Shown here: one piece after another, positions 44,400 through 57,903 of the stretch
Layout: every line of letters starts with the position of its first letter
Position numbering within the stretch: position 1 is the stretch's first letter
DNA from: Cristatella mucedo
Taxonomy: Eukaryota > Bryozoa > Phylactolaemata > Cristatellidae
Reading direction: 5' to 3'
Length of the DNA: 64,000 bases
Assembly: GCA_009760855.2 (NCBI GenBank)
Contig: WPIO01000085.1
Coordinates: 1,242,501-1,306,500, forward strand
Made by a program: the position numbers and the translations under genes
The notes under the pieces: generated by a model
Database searches by the model: none
What the model was told of the DNA's origin: nothing
The model's input: only the letters and a program-made list of their open reading frames with translations

Positions 44400-46384
44400 T
44401 CAGCGTGACCTTTAGGATTTGAATGGCCGCTGCTAGGTTGCGAACCGTCATCGGATACGGCTACGATTACGGAACTGTCAACGGATCTCGTAGCCTTAAA
44501 AACTAAGGAATCGGTCCGGCGACGCACTCCCGTCCCCGCCGCGCGCTCAGCCCCGCCTCTCGCCCCGCCCCCATCCGTCGCAGCGACGGCGGCAGCCGGA
44601 AATGACTGCGCAAGCGTGCTCTACTTCCGGCTCCCCTTCGCACCGTGCAGTCGTGAATTAGCGGCCGCTTGTTGTTTACGGTAGGGTTATGCCGTGCCAT
44701 CGATGGAGAGCCCGTTGTTTGAAGTGACCGACGCAGTTGTAGCCACCCCGAGGTTTTCGTGCTGCGGGAGCCGGCGGCCTGTGGCGGCCGTCGCCGCCGC
44801 CGCCGCCTACCGCAGCTTTCCGCTAGCATAGCAGCTGCCTTGCCGTGCGGAGTCATGAGATGAAATAGACATTCATTTGTTGAGCGTGCATGTGCGCGCG
44901 AGAGAGATCCCAGATCCGCGGCTACCCCATCTGCGCGTCTCTCTCTTTCTCTCCCTGCGTGTGTGTGCGCGTGTGTACTCGTACACGTGCTGTCGGCGGC
45001 GGCGCCTGCGAGTCGTACGCGTTGCCCAGCCGCCGCCGCTGGCTCGCCATCTGCCAGCTGCGCGTGACCTTGTTTTGGCCGGGGGGCTGCTAATGTTAGA
45101 TTCGGTCTCGTTCGAGCCGCGCGAGATTTAGCGGATCCCGCGATACGGCACGCCCTGCGCATTCGGGCTGCCTGCCAATCGCGCTGCAAGGTCGAGGCCA
45201 CTCGGATTGTGCGCTTGCTTCCTCCTACTTCGACGAAGAGGAGCTCGAGCGTCGAGCTGACGCCATGGCGACGGTGTAGCTGCGAAAAGATCTGCATGCA
45301 CTTTGTCCCTTGTGAATTGCTTGACGTCGTGCCGCGGTTCCTCGAATTGCTTGCAACGCTGCTACGGTGCGAGCTCGTTCAGAGGCATACCTCAGATCGT
45401 ACGTTGAACATCTGCCGATTGCAGCTGTAAAGTGGTCAGAGCTCCGTGCCACATGCGATCCGGGGGACTGAGGGCAGCGAAAGAGATCTCGCGAGATTCG
45501 GCGAGATCGTGCAAAGTACTGTGGCAAGGAGAGCTTTTCGTGGTTCCTCGTTCTTGCTCCCATTAGTTGTAGCTAATGCTTGTGGCAAGATGGTCGCTCG
45601 GCCTCCTCTGCGACCTGTGACCACTGGAAACGCTTGAATTCAAGGAAATATTCTCGGGCAGCCGTTCTTATTTTGTGATGGCGCCGGTATCCAGCTCACG
45701 TGCGTCTGTCTAGCGCATCATTCTGTTGGCTCTAGGGCTTTTCGATTGTGCGGTCCTTTTGCTTGAGAGACGTCTGTTTTTGTCTGCGGTGAAGACTTAA
45801 GTTGACAGTGGGATTAAGACACGTGTTGAGAAGACGCGTGCTGCGTGTTCGCGTGCTTTCGTCATATTCCTCACGGACTGATGCTGTAGTCGGTCCAACG
45901 TCTACGGGTTACTGCGGCTTCTGCAGCCAGACCGTGATCATAATTGCAAGCTTCGCACAAGGAAAGCGGTATGCAGTGCATTGTGGGAGGGGCGCATTGT
46001 AGGAGGATAGGGCGTCTGTGCGATTTCTGAGCCAATCGAGAGGGCTGACCGGTCGCGAGTGTTGTGCCGAGAGACTACTTGCTCTGACAATGCTCAGTGT
46101 GTCGCTGTAGTGACAGGTAGCTGCTGAAATGTTCTGCTTATCGGTGTGCTATGGTGAACCTGTTTTTCTTTCATGTAGCTTACTTGGCTCGCTGGCCGCA
46201 AACCTGGCAGCTCTTGCAAGTTAATGGGTTCGCTGTAACTCACTTAACACGAACAACCTAATTATCTGGCACTGTTTGGTTTGAAGCTTTGCAGGGCATA
46301 CCGAGACCGGGATAAGACCGCGCAGCCACGAAGATTCCTTGCAGCTGCAAGGGGGCAGGCGTTGTGGCTGTGCTGTTGTGCTGT
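44400..46384. other. GC- and CpG-rich region, no supported gene
   Basis: Dense CpG and a 264-codon minus-strand open frame (44503-45297) make this look like a promoter/CpG-rich first-exon region. The frame is low-complexity (Arg/Ala-rich) with no domain, and open frames are frequent by chance at this composition. No LINE or SINE was recognised, unlike almost everything around it. Confidence 0.35.
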
Positions 46385-46453
46385 CTACAGGCATGTAAAC
46401 TTGGCTGCCTCAGCTGGTGGATAGCTCATGCATGTTATACACTTGACAGTATA

Positions 46454-46460
<7 letters not shown>
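46385..46460 (+). repeat. ~65-bp duplicated segment F, copy 1
   Basis: CTGCCTCAGCTGGTGGAT..GCTC then GTTATACACTTGACAGTATA recurs at 46879-46945. Both copies run into TG/TA microsatellites. Confidence 0.8.
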
Positions 46461-46461
<1 letters not shown>

Positions 46462-46538
<77 letters not shown>

Positions 46539-46598
46539 CACTATATATATATATATATATACAGTGATATATATATATATCACAGTATATATATATCC

Positions 46599-46632
<34 letters not shown>

Positions 46633-46732
46633 GATAGATATATATACATCATATATATGTATATATACAGTATACATATGTATATATATACAGTATATAT
46701 ATATGTATATATACATATATATGTATATATCC
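46462..46732. repeat. complex (TA)n array with CA/CAG breaks
   Basis: TA runs separated by ATCACTATA, ACAGTATA and related breaks. Confidence 0.9.
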
Positions 46733-46792
46733 CTTTGCAGCAAATGTAAAGCGCCTAGAAAGTAGAGTTCTCTGAGGGTGCTTTATCAAGTG

Positions 46793-46826
<34 letters not shown>
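46733..46826 (+). mobile_element. LINE family 1, isolated 3' tail
   Basis: CCCTTTGCAGCAAATGTAAA, then TTCTCTGAGGGTGCTTTATC, then a long (ATT)n run, inserted in microsatellite sequence. Confidence 0.85.
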
Positions 46827-46828
<2 letters not shown>

Positions 46829-46878
46829 TCTTTCAGGTATATATAACATATATATGTTATATATACCTTGCTATATAC

Positions 46879-46945
46879 ACTCGGCTGCCTCTGCAGGTGG
46901 ATTGCTCCTACGTGTTATACACTTGACAGTATATGTATTTGTATG
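46879..46945 (+). repeat. ~65-bp duplicated segment F, copy 2
   Basis: See 46385-46460. It is followed by TTTGTATGTGTG and then the GT array. Confidence 0.8.
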
Positions 46946-46968
46946 TGTGTGTATTTGTGTGTGCTGTA

Positions 46969-48343
<1,375 letters not shown>

Positions 48344-48522
48344 CGGGCGAGTAACCAAGGCGGTTGCTTTCACGACCGAGGTCCCGAGGTCACGTGGGTT
48401 CGATTCCTGCGCTTGGTGATTCTTTATCGCCACTGCAAGCGGTGGTGATAGCCATAAAAGGCTCTTCTGTCGCTATACAAAAAGAGGCTGTTTACTCAGC
48501 TAGGATTTATTTATTTAACCAA
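48344..48522 (+). mobile_element. SINE1 copy d
   Basis: Plus strand. B box GGTTCGATTCC, the GCCACTGCAAGCGGTGGTGA hairpin stretch and the tail AAAAAGAGGCTGTTTACTCA to TTTATTTATTTAA. The first ~15 bases of the head differ from other copies. Confidence 0.8.
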
Positions 48523-48534
48523 GGCTACCTTGCT

Positions 48535-48640
48535 CCTCTGAACTCTGACCCGAGGCTCTAGCGCTGCTGTGGCACCGCTGCTCCAACCTCTGAACTCTGA
48601 CCCGAGGCTCCAGCGCTTCTCTAACGCTGCTGGTCCGACC
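48535..48640. repeat. tandem duplication of about 52 bp
   Basis: CCTCTGAACTCTGACCCGAG followed by GCTC(T/C)AGCGCT occurs twice in direct repeat. Confidence 0.85.
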
Positions 48641-49299
48641 TCCCCAACTGCCGCAACTTTTGCCACGAAAATGTCCCATTCAATACCGCAAATTTTTGCA
48701 AAAAATTGCACGTTCCTAAGCACCCATGCCGCGAGTAACCTCAAATATCTGCCCATTTAACCGTATTCAATGTAGCATAAGTATTTGTCAATGAGCATTT
48801 TGATACGACTTTTTAAGAAAGTTCCTCACTGTAATCTTCTGTTTAGCCTGTGTCGGCGAAGCTAGCCAACTTACTATCAAGTTGAAACTGTACTTCGCAC
48901 GTGAAGCATAATTTCCGCCGGAGAACAATTTCTCCATTTAAATTACTGCAAAATTAGTTTCCCAGAAGATATTTTAAAACCAAATATATTCCAAAAAGAC
49001 GATTAAGTATATCCAGCCTTGCTCATTGCTGCGGGACACTCTTTCTCGACCACATATTATTTTCACTTCGGGCCATTTTGCCTGGCTGGTTGGAAGGCAA
49101 CTTCCGTCTGGCCTTGACTGTTGTAGTTGTGCTGATTTGCTATAGCAAGAGCGACTCACCCGAGATTGGTGTAGAGAGGACTTGTTGTCGAATAAAAATG
49201 TAGTGACAATAATGGGGCACTTTTGTGACACTCGAGAGAGAGAGAGAGAGAGAGAGATAACTAGATCTTTTCCCGGGGCTTTTTTGGGGAGAGGAAGCA
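48641..49299. other. no gene recognised; short (GA)n at 49232-49257
   Basis: Unassigned. Confidence 0.4.
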
Positions 49300-49790
49300 G
49301 AGGAGTCCATTGCTCAGTAACAACGTGCACAGTGTCAGCAGGCATGAGCAGACAGTGCTACGCACTGACGTGTCAGCAAACGCTGTGAAGGGAAATGTGA
49401 GGTGCTAGCTAACTAGCTCCTTTCGCCGGGACAGATTCGGATGAGGATACGTCGCACGAGAGTGACTATGGACTTTGAGAGCAGACGAACTGAACTGAAG
49501 CAAAGGATGTGAGATCGGTTCTAGGCGGCACGGCTGAACACCTCGATTGAGTCTGAACTGCAGGGGCTGCGATGGTGAAGGAGTTAGGAAATACAGAAAG
49601 CACGAGAAGACGAATGAGAATGGAGGTGACTGAAAGTGAGTGACCCCCGACCCGAACGTCCAAGTAGCTAGCTACCAGACAAGAAGCCAGCCCAGGAGGT
49701 CTCGCGAGAAGCGGTGTAATTCGGCAGTTTAATGGATCATTTTTTAGCAGAGTGCCTCAATTAGTTGCAGACGCTACAGGAGCTATTCTG
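49300..49790 (-). mobile_element. very old LINE family 1 3' remnant
   Basis: Collinear weak matches to the family: ACAGTGTCAGCAGGCATGAG, the GTGACTGAAAGTGAGTGAC stretch, and AGAAGCGGTGTAATTCGGCA. Heavily mutated. Confidence 0.4.
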
Positions 49791-50312
49791 ATTTTTCGAG
49801 GATTAGGTTTTCCCTATTTCTGACCGAGGCTTGGGGTGCACATAGCTATGTGCACAGGATCGGGCACGTTCGCAGCTAGCACGGTCCAGGGGCTGGCACG
49901 TGGCTAGCACGTGGCTCGTAGCTAGCACGTGATTGGGCTGAGAGAGCCAATGAGACGGGGATTCGCTGCGACTTGCTGATTTCTGACCAATCACGACAAG
50001 TCTTGGCCACCCGTCGTTGTCTCGCCTGCGTCGCCGATCTCGCGTGCTTCCTGCGTTAAATATAGTTCATGATCATGTCGAAGCCGGAATCCGGCTGGTC
50101 AGACGTAGATAGTGTATAGCGTAGGTAGATAGGCGTAGTCGCAGCCCTATTCCCCATCTCCAGGGTGGCCGTCGTCAATGGCTGCTGTTGGATTCTCGAC
50201 GGATGCAAGCAGGATAAAAAATGGCCGTTCGCAGGCATGCAGTGTCGGTGCAGTTCGTCTGCTGCTGGGCTGATACGTTTGCTGCCCTTTGGTTCACGTC
50301 CATCCGCCTGCA
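49791..50312. other. no gene recognised
   Basis: Contains a small cluster of GCTAGCACG repeats at 49873-49930. Confidence 0.4.
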
Positions 50313-50320
50313 TCTGCTGC

Positions 50321-50358
<38 letters not shown>

Positions 50359-50361
50359 CAA
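50313..50361. repeat. (CTG)n/(CAG)n trinucleotide repeat
   Basis: Fifteen CTG triplets with one TTG change, uninterrupted in phase. On the minus strand it is a polyglutamine run at the start of a 101-codon open frame (50056-50361, MQQQQ...). No domain follows, so coding is unproven. Confidence 0.9.
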
Positions 50362-51559
50362 TGGTACGTAGTAAACAGCGATGTGTAGGTCGTCACTCTA
50401 GGCGGCCTTTGTGGGAAATAGCTGACTTAATTGATTCATCACTCACTGACCTGAGCTGAGCTCGGACTGCTCGAGTGAATCGACATGACCGCTCTGCTTT
50501 GCATAACAAGCCAGGACCGTCGAGTGGGCGTGGCCGAGTATCGTCAGACGAAGCCGTTCACAAGGCGATTGCGTTGTTTTCGAGTTTGCAGGCCCAACGA
50601 TCGCAGCAGCAGCTGTGGCTGGTGCTTGGTCGTTAGCAGCAGCAGCAGTGTCCGTGGTTATCAGCTGCCTCGTTACTCGCGCGCTCTGCCTTAAGCCGCT
50701 GGCCGCCAGCTCCTCGGCTGCTTGGTTTCGCAGCGTGCAGCGACAGTGCGACGTTCGTCTCTGCTGTAGCTACCGTGTGCACTTGTCAGATAGGTCTGAG
50801 TCAGGCATGCTCGTTGGCCGGCTCGCTGTCGCTAGACTCTCTCGGTCGAAGCTCTGCAGCGTCTCTTGACCTTCTCCTACTAAAGTGACCTTCACGAATG
50901 CGCATTTAACCGGCATCAGTTGAAGGGGTCGTGGCATCGCGTGTCTCGCGGGATCAGGCTGTCTTTCGCACTGATCTCCGTTGCCCTTGACCTAGTTGTC
51001 TGGCGCTTTGGCATCTCGGCCTTGACACTTCCTCCTCGTCCAGTTTAATACTGGCCTGCTGCTGCCACTTGAGCAGTGTCTGTGTGTCCTCCGATTGAAC
51101 GGCACTGAGACCGCTGGGCACGTGATTGGGCACGTGGCCACGGACTGGTCCGCTGTGGCTGCTGATGCCCTAAATGTTGGCCTTGTGTCTTCGGCTGCTA
51201 TGAAAGTCAGTGTAGATGTGTTCGGGTAATTGCTCGGCCCGGGGGTTTGCCGAGGTCCTGGCTGCCGCCAGCTGTTCTTTAGTCATTGGAAAGCCCATCA
51301 GAAAGGTTGGTCGAATATTCATTCGTCTGCTACGCTGAAGCTTCACTGTGTGACGTGTCGGACCTACCGAAGCGAGCACATCCACCTCAGTCTTCTGGGT
51401 AGGGGCTAGATAGCGAGCAGCCGCGACAGCAGTTAGGCAGCATCGAGCACCGGCGACAGCTAGCCGCCATCAGACCCATGTTCTGTCCGATGGATGGCAC
51501 CCCTCGCGGCAGCTCGATGCTGAGTGTTGAACGCGAACCCTGGGCATCGTCGACATCCG
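50362..51559. other. no gene recognised
   Basis: GC-rich unassigned sequence with scattered CAG/CTG clusters. No repeat family of the window was found here. Confidence 0.35.
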
Positions 51560-51665
51560 TCTGTCCATCTGTCTGTCCATCTGTCTGTCCATCTGTCTGT
51601 CCCTCTGTCTGTCCATCTGTCTGTCCATCTGTCTGTATGTCTGTCTGTCTGTCTGTCCGTCCGAT
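51560..51665. repeat. (CTGTCCATCTGT)n minisatellite
   Basis: Alternating CTGTCCAT and CTGTCTGT units, about 105 bp. Confidence 0.9.
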
Positions 51666-51668
51666 GCT

Positions 51669-51976
51669 CCATCGACGTCCGAGGTATGACACTGGGTCAA
51701 TCGCTGCCACCGCGATCGGCGTATGAGTCTGCTGCCAGCATGATAGGAAAGGTTGCCTCGAAATTCCGCCCGAAAAAGATGAAGCGAGTGAGCAACAGCG
51801 ACACGGCGAGTGCTCTTGCACCACTTGCACCATCACCAAGCTCTAGCGTCGCCTGCCTGTGCGAGCAGGGCTTCACTCATCGGTGCGATCCGTGTGAAGA
51901 GAGCGCCTTGTACAAGGTCATGGGTCAGCTCTCGATGCCCCTTTCCTCGGATGCTGTCAGTCAACTCGACTACTGA
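51669..51976 (+). CDS. open frame of unknown function downstream of the minisatellite
   Basis: The plus-strand frame is open through the minisatellite and on to a TGA at 51974-51976. The unique part is of mixed composition: a basic stretch SKFRPKKMKRVSNSD, then a Ser/Pro/Ala-rich stretch, a Cys-containing segment (C-L-C-E-Q-G-F-T-H-R-C-D-P-C) and an acidic end. It looks more protein-like than neighbouring frames and lies about 430 bp upstream of the homeodomain exon on the same strand. No domain is recognised and no splice sites could be assigned. It may be chance. Confidence 0.25.
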
Positions 51977-52404
51977 GCAACTGGGCGGCCGATCGGGGAT
52001 CTGACCGGAAACACGTGGGAGTGTGGGTACTAGGCAGGGTGTGATGACTAGCCATACGCTGACTAGATAGGCCACGGTATGCCTGCAAGCGTATCACAGC
52101 TGCATTGAGAAACCAGCGTGGCTTCGCCATGGTCGAACTTGGCTGATGCTCAACATCAAATTGTTTGAGCCGCCTCCGTTGCGAGGCCTTTATTCGCATT
52201 GATTCTACGTATTGCAAGTACCCGAGCACCGATTCCACACCCCTGAGATGCAGTGCATCCGGGCGCCCGGCATCACCAACGCTTAACGGACGAGATTTGT
52301 GGCCTGCATCAGAAGCAGACGACAACCTGCAACGGGCAAAGCTAATTGCAATCCATCGACTCTAATGCTATTCTAGTGCATTATTATTATTATTATTATT
52401 CTAG

Positions 52405-52812
52405 ATGGACAAAGCGAATTCGGGTAAAGTAGGCAGAGGCAGACCTTCCAAGAAAGCAGGCGATCAGGCGACCAGGGCAAGCTCTTGTAACCGTGGTGAG
52501 TTGCGTATGGCAACCTTGGCAGCTCCTGAGCGCACACCGACGCTCGGCCCTTGTGAGGCCGGCGATACTGATCAGCTGATGCCGGTCATCGGGCAATTGT
52601 CATCGGCGGCGGCGGCAGCAGCAGCGAATAGGCGCCTAGAAATGTCAACTCTGTTTATAGTGGCCTCACGAGCCAGCCAGCAGTGGATCGCCGAGTTGAG
52701 CCCTGTCCAGACAGACATATTGGAGGTAATATTTCAGAGAGGCGAATACATTCACCCGGTTCAGCTCGGCGGGCTGTCTCACCAACTCGACCTGAGTGTG
52801 GATCAGCTGAGA
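52405..52812 (+). CDS. exon with AT-hook-like motif and first two helices of a homeodomain
   Basis: The open frame starts at ATG 52405 directly after a possible acceptor (ATTATTCTAG). Residues 8-17 are K-V-G-R-G-R-P-S-K-K, an AT-hook-like DNA-binding motif. The C-terminal part, LSPVQTDILEVIFQRGEYIH then LGGLSHQLDLSVDQLR, fits the homeodomain with no gaps: Q12, L16, F20, Y25, L34, L38, L40, Q44, L45. The frame meets a GTGAGT donor at 52813 in phase 0 just after homeodomain residue 46, a position where introns are known in other homeobox genes. The recognition helix (normally W48-F49) must be on a later exon, not found here. The N-terminal arm lacks the usual Arg5, so this is a divergent member; class unknown. 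A second GTGAGT at about 52494 means the 5' part may be spliced differently. Confidence 0.6.
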
Positions 52813-53469
52813 GTGAGTCCACGCCTGATTTATATATAATCAGTCATCGAACCTCATAGCCGCCAAAGGTCCCTACCCTACACTCGTTTGGCAGCAGATG
52901 CACGTCCTGGTCACTCGGCCCTGGCCACTGCTAACTCGGCATTGCTTGAATTGCCACTAGCTGCTAGAGCCACTATAGGCAGGTGGAGATCAGCTCGGCA
53001 TCATCGGTCCCCAGCCTCCACGTCCGTTACATCCACGTCCTTTCGCTTGTGTTCTGCGTGCTGCCACTAAAATAAAATGCTAGCTTGAGATTATTTGAAG
53101 GCTGAGTAGTTAGTGCTGTTGCAGGCATGGTTCAAGAGGCGCAGTGCTGAAGCACGGCTGGTTCGAGAGGCAGAGATGCTCCGGAAATGCCAGAAGTCGC
53201 CTGCAGCGGCTCAGCCACGGAGAATCCGTCGATGACGTGCCAGCAGCGGTCGATTCGCTCGTGCCGAGCATTGCTGAGACGTCACACGTGCTGAGACGTC
53301 ACGCTGTTATCTATCTATGATATGTTCTTTTAAATCGTGAGTGCACTGTAAATATACCTTGTCAAGCGAGTTGCTTCGGTGCTCATGGCACGCGTTTGAA
53401 TTTCCTGCTTCACTCATCTGCAATTAATTTATTAAATATAAATGTAATATACGAAGGGAAGGTGTATTA
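52813..53469. other. no gene recognised (intron of the homeodomain gene?)
   Basis: I looked on the plus strand for the expected third-helix W-F-x-N-R-R codons and did not find them. Confidence 0.4.
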
Positions 53470-53660
53470 AAACATTAGAATGGCGTGCATTGCGTTGGCA
53501 GGAGGAGCCCTGCCTTGCCGGGGCAGCTGGGCTACCTGCGACTCTCGGTTCAGGAATAGGGACCACACGGCTTCTGACCCGGAAACGGCGTGCGAAACGC
53601 ACAGCCGCCGCAACGAAATGCCGTCCGATCCGAGCGGGAAATGCCGAGGTCATTTGAGGC
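53470..53660 (-). mobile_element. R2-like element 3' UTR fragment
   Basis: Inverted relative to 31945-32105. Shared stretches include GGAGGAGCCCTGCC and CGGTTCAGGAA.GGGGACC. The adjoining CTCGGCATT..GCTCG block corresponds to the start of that 3' UTR. Confidence 0.6.
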
Positions 53661-54597
53661 AGGCTTCATTATCTTGTCGCCAGCTGCCCAGGACGCAGAC
53701 CGCCGAGGATTATCCTGCAAGATCTGCTAAATCTTCTGCACGCGGATCGCTAGTGCTGGCGAAAACTGACGTCGCGACCTGATTTCAACCGCAAATGAGG
53801 AAATTGATAATGAATCAACCGGAAGACATCGAAGACGATCTCCTGCGTGCTCGCCCTGAGCAACGACCATGTCAGCCCAGAGTTGACCAAGCTGCTTTCA
53901 CGGAACAGGTCGGCGGCTTGCAGTTCAATGAAGCTATTAGTTGATGGCTTACTGTTAAAGGCAGCAGGAAGCTGTGTTCGGTGATGGCGAATGTCTTTAC
54001 TCATTGCAAGTTGACACGAAAAGACTGAATAGGTTTATGCCCACAGTTATGCACAGGACTGGACACAGGGTCATGTGCAATTAGCCGAGACCGTTTTCGG
54101 GGGTCGCCTAGCTGTGCATGACTACTGAGCATATTCAGCGCCATATCACTGCTCATGCGATCAAAGGAAACTTGACCTTGACCTTGTATGGTAATGGGAA
54201 ATCTGGCCTTGACCTTGGAGCAGCTGCACGCGAACATCGGGTGTGTAGGCAGCTCTGCTGTGGACTGTTTCCTCCTATCCGAGACGTCTATCTGGCTGTG
54301 CACTCGTCTGGCGGCGGCATTCGCTAGAACGAGCTGACAGCAGAAGCCTCCTCCAAATGGGGCTGCTAGCTAGGCTTACTCATGGTAACACGGTTACAAC
54401 TGCGGTCACAGCGGTTACTTTGGCAGCAGCTCCGGAAGCGCGAGAGCAGCTGGGTCCGCTGTCGGATTCAGCGATTCTGCCAGGCACAGGCGTCCAACAG
54501 GGCAGCAGCAGCTCCGCTAGGCGGCGCTGCCAGAGTGACATTCACCTTCTCTGACAGTGTGACTCTGCGACTGACTTTCAAGCCGCCAATTGTACTA
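53661..54597. other. no gene recognised
   Basis: Unassigned sequence without repeats recognised from this window. Confidence 0.35.
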
Positions 54598-54800
54598 TAA
54601 CAATAATAATAATACTAGTAGTACACGTGATAAAGCTCCCTCAGAGAACTCAATCTCTTTCTGGGTACTTTACATTTGCTGCAAAAGTAACACGATCGAA
54701 TGGTTAGTGGTAGCAGGCTCGATAAACAACAAGAACAACCATGGTTAGGGGCGACATTCACAGGGTCAGCATGCACAGTGTGGTTAGTGCGACTTGTTCA
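54598..54800 (-). mobile_element. LINE family 1, 3' UTR fragment
   Basis: AATAATAATAATA, then GCTCCCTCAGAGAACTCAAT and about 150 bp of 3' UTR in minus orientation (GGTTAGGGGCGACATTCACA). Confidence 0.8.
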
Positions 54801-55593
<793 letters not shown>

Positions 55594-55598
<5 letters not shown>

Positions 55599-55834
55599 TG
55601 GAAAGCGTACAGGTGTCGCCGACATGCGATATATCCCACGTCTGCCATGTGCACGTACACCGTTCGAAATTAGCAGCACAGCCAGCGAACTGAGCACGTC
55701 GCATGAACCGCTGCTTCTCGAATGCACAGTGTGTCGAGACAGACTCGTTCGCTCCCCCAAGAGCTCTCGATCTGCAACTACAAGGTCAAGTTGCTGCGTT
55801 AAAAAGCCTTGCAAGCATCGCCGGCAGAGGGCGA
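55594..55834. other. no gene recognised
   Basis: Unassigned. Confidence 0.4.
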
Positions 55835-56675
55835 TAATAATAATAATAATAATGCACCTGATAAAGCTCCCTCAGAGAACTCAATCTCTCTCTAGGCACT
55901 TTACATTTGCTGCAAAGGGAAATGCAATTGAATGGTGAGTAATATCATGCTTGATAAACAAACAACATGAATACCATGGTTAGGGGTGACATGCACAGGT
56001 TCAGCATGCAAATGTGGTTAGTGGCAGCATGCACTTTGTCAGCACGCATAAGCACATCAGGTACGTATCACTGGGAACCACTAAATGCTGTCCTAAATAG
56101 GTGTTTTCAAGTTCTTTTTAAATGTGGTCAAGTCGGGGAATGTTCTGACGCAAGTTGGGAGTGAGTTTCAGGCTTTGGGAGCATACGAACTAAATGCACG
56201 GTCTCCAAAGGATTTAAGGTTTGTACGAGGTAGTGGTAAACTGTTAGATTCCGAAAAGCGGGTGGTACGATGCTTGGCCTGGTGGGGGAGTATATCTGAG
56301 AGATAGGCTGGAGCCAAAGAATGAAGAGACCTAAAAGTGAGCGACAAAACCTTGAAGTCAATCCTTTGCTTGACTGGTAGCCAGTGCAGGTCGGCGAGAA
56401 GTGGTGTGATGTGGCAACTGCAACACTCACGATAGACAAGCCTAGCTGTGGAGTTTTGCACCAGCTGCAATCGCCTGATCGCACATACTGGTAGGCCAGT
56501 AAGTAGTGAGTTGCAGAAGTCGAGACGGGATGTCACGAATGTATGGACCAACTTAGACGTGGTATCCTTATCTAAACAAGCCCGAATTTTAGCAATGTTA
56601 TGAAGCTGAAAATAGGCAGATTTGACTGTGGAGCTGATATGGTCGTCTAACGAGAGGTCGCTTTGGAGTATGGCA
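55835..56675 (-). mobile_element. LINE family 1, 3' fragment
   Basis: The minus-strand frame 56168-56551 encodes the C-terminal domain with few lesions (FVTSRLDFCNSLLTGLPV, LLADLHWLPVKQRIDFKVLS, FGDRAFSSYAPKA). The 3' UTR and (ATT)n tail follow, ending at 55835. It is among the least decayed family 1 fragments here. Confidence 0.88.
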
Positions 56676-57689
56676 CGATGCCACGAAGCTCGTGCACGAT
56701 GCCTGCCTGCCTACGCGTCTCGTCGAACTTTCCCGGCGCGTGGCTGCTGCGGCGCCGGACGCCACCAAGTGCAGAATTCGAAGAGGAAAGAAAATGGGCC
56801 AGCAGTTGCCTCGGGAGCAGACCAGCGGCGTGACTCGGCAATAGCAGCCTAGCTACGCGAGCTCACTGCTCAAGGGAAGTGCTGAAGTACCTCCCGAATC
56901 CATCTTCGGGCCTTGGCATCAGGCTTGCTGCAGAAGAGATGACAGCTCCGACAGCACCTTAAATCCCCACGTTTCAACCAGATATCTTGGGTGTGGCATC
57001 AGTGCTTTAGCGAGTTACACCATCGCTAGGCCATCCGCATACATAGAGCGAACGATGGCAGGCACTGCCTCCAGGTGAACACGTCGATGCGTTCAGGATG
57101 GAATGAGGCTGATGATACGATGCTGTAAGATACGATGCGATGCGATAGATGCTGACCGAAGCATTCCTTACACGCACTCTTTGCACACACTCACAGTCCG
57201 GGTGACGGCTGACAGTGCCATGGTGGTGCAAATCGGATGTATTTGTATTGTATCGGATGTACCGGATGTATCTTCGAACGATAGGTATCAAAGCGAAGAT
57301 TAGTCGCCAGGCTCTCGACTAGGCTAGAAGCCAAGGCCGCCATCGCGAGCGAAACATGAGCAACTGGCCATGCGCAAACGAGTAAGTGTATCATTGCTGG
57401 CCAGTTTTGGCCGTAGCCTCCTGCCATGTCATCGAAGGTCTGCCTCCTTTGGCCGTGCGTGGGCAGCCGACTTGAGAAATTACGGGAAAAGATTCGAAAC
57501 GATTCGCAAAACAGCCAGCACTAAAGCAACGGCGTTTTCGCGACAAGGATCCCTATAAACCGCTGATTTCCACGGAAAAACCTAGCTCAATGTAGCTCAA
57601 TGAAGCCCCAACTTCTCCACCGAATCACGTTATCCACGCATCCACTGTCTTGACAAGTATTTAGAGCAGCTCAAGCTAGATGAGCCACT
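56676..57689. other. no gene recognised
   Basis: Unassigned. A GATGCGATA-type short direct repeat lies at 57115-57150. Confidence 0.4.
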
Positions 57690-57858
57690 TGATGGCACAC
57701 TAGGTATGGCGGTTTCTTTTCACGACCTCGGTCCCATGGTCGTGGGTTCGAATCCTGCGGTGAGCGATCCTGTATTGCTGCTGCAAGCGTGATGATAGCC
57801 AAAAAGGTTCTTCTGTCATTGTATAAAAGAAGCTGTTGAATCAGCTAGTTTTGCTTCG
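57690..57858 (+). mobile_element. SINE1 copy e
   Basis: Plus strand: GATGGCACACTAGGTATGGC, perfect B box GGTTCGAATCC, diverged body and tail GAAGCTGTTGAATCAGCTAG without the TTTATTTA end. Confidence 0.8.
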
Positions 57859-57903
57859 TAGAAGTGAATTCGCTCGACGAAGAGCTAATAGACTAGAGAT
57901 ATA

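Noticed and set aside
44503-45297. 264-codon minus-strand frame, one of the longest in the window
   Set aside because: Arg/Ala-rich, no domain, in CpG-rich sequence where stop codons are rare. I kept the region as unassigned rather than call a gene.
52381-52402. ATT run before the homeodomain exon as a LINE family 1 tail supplying the splice acceptor
   Set aside because: Only AGTGC plus ATT repeats match the LINE end; the diagnostic GAGGGCGCTTTATC block is missing, so the link is too weak to claim.
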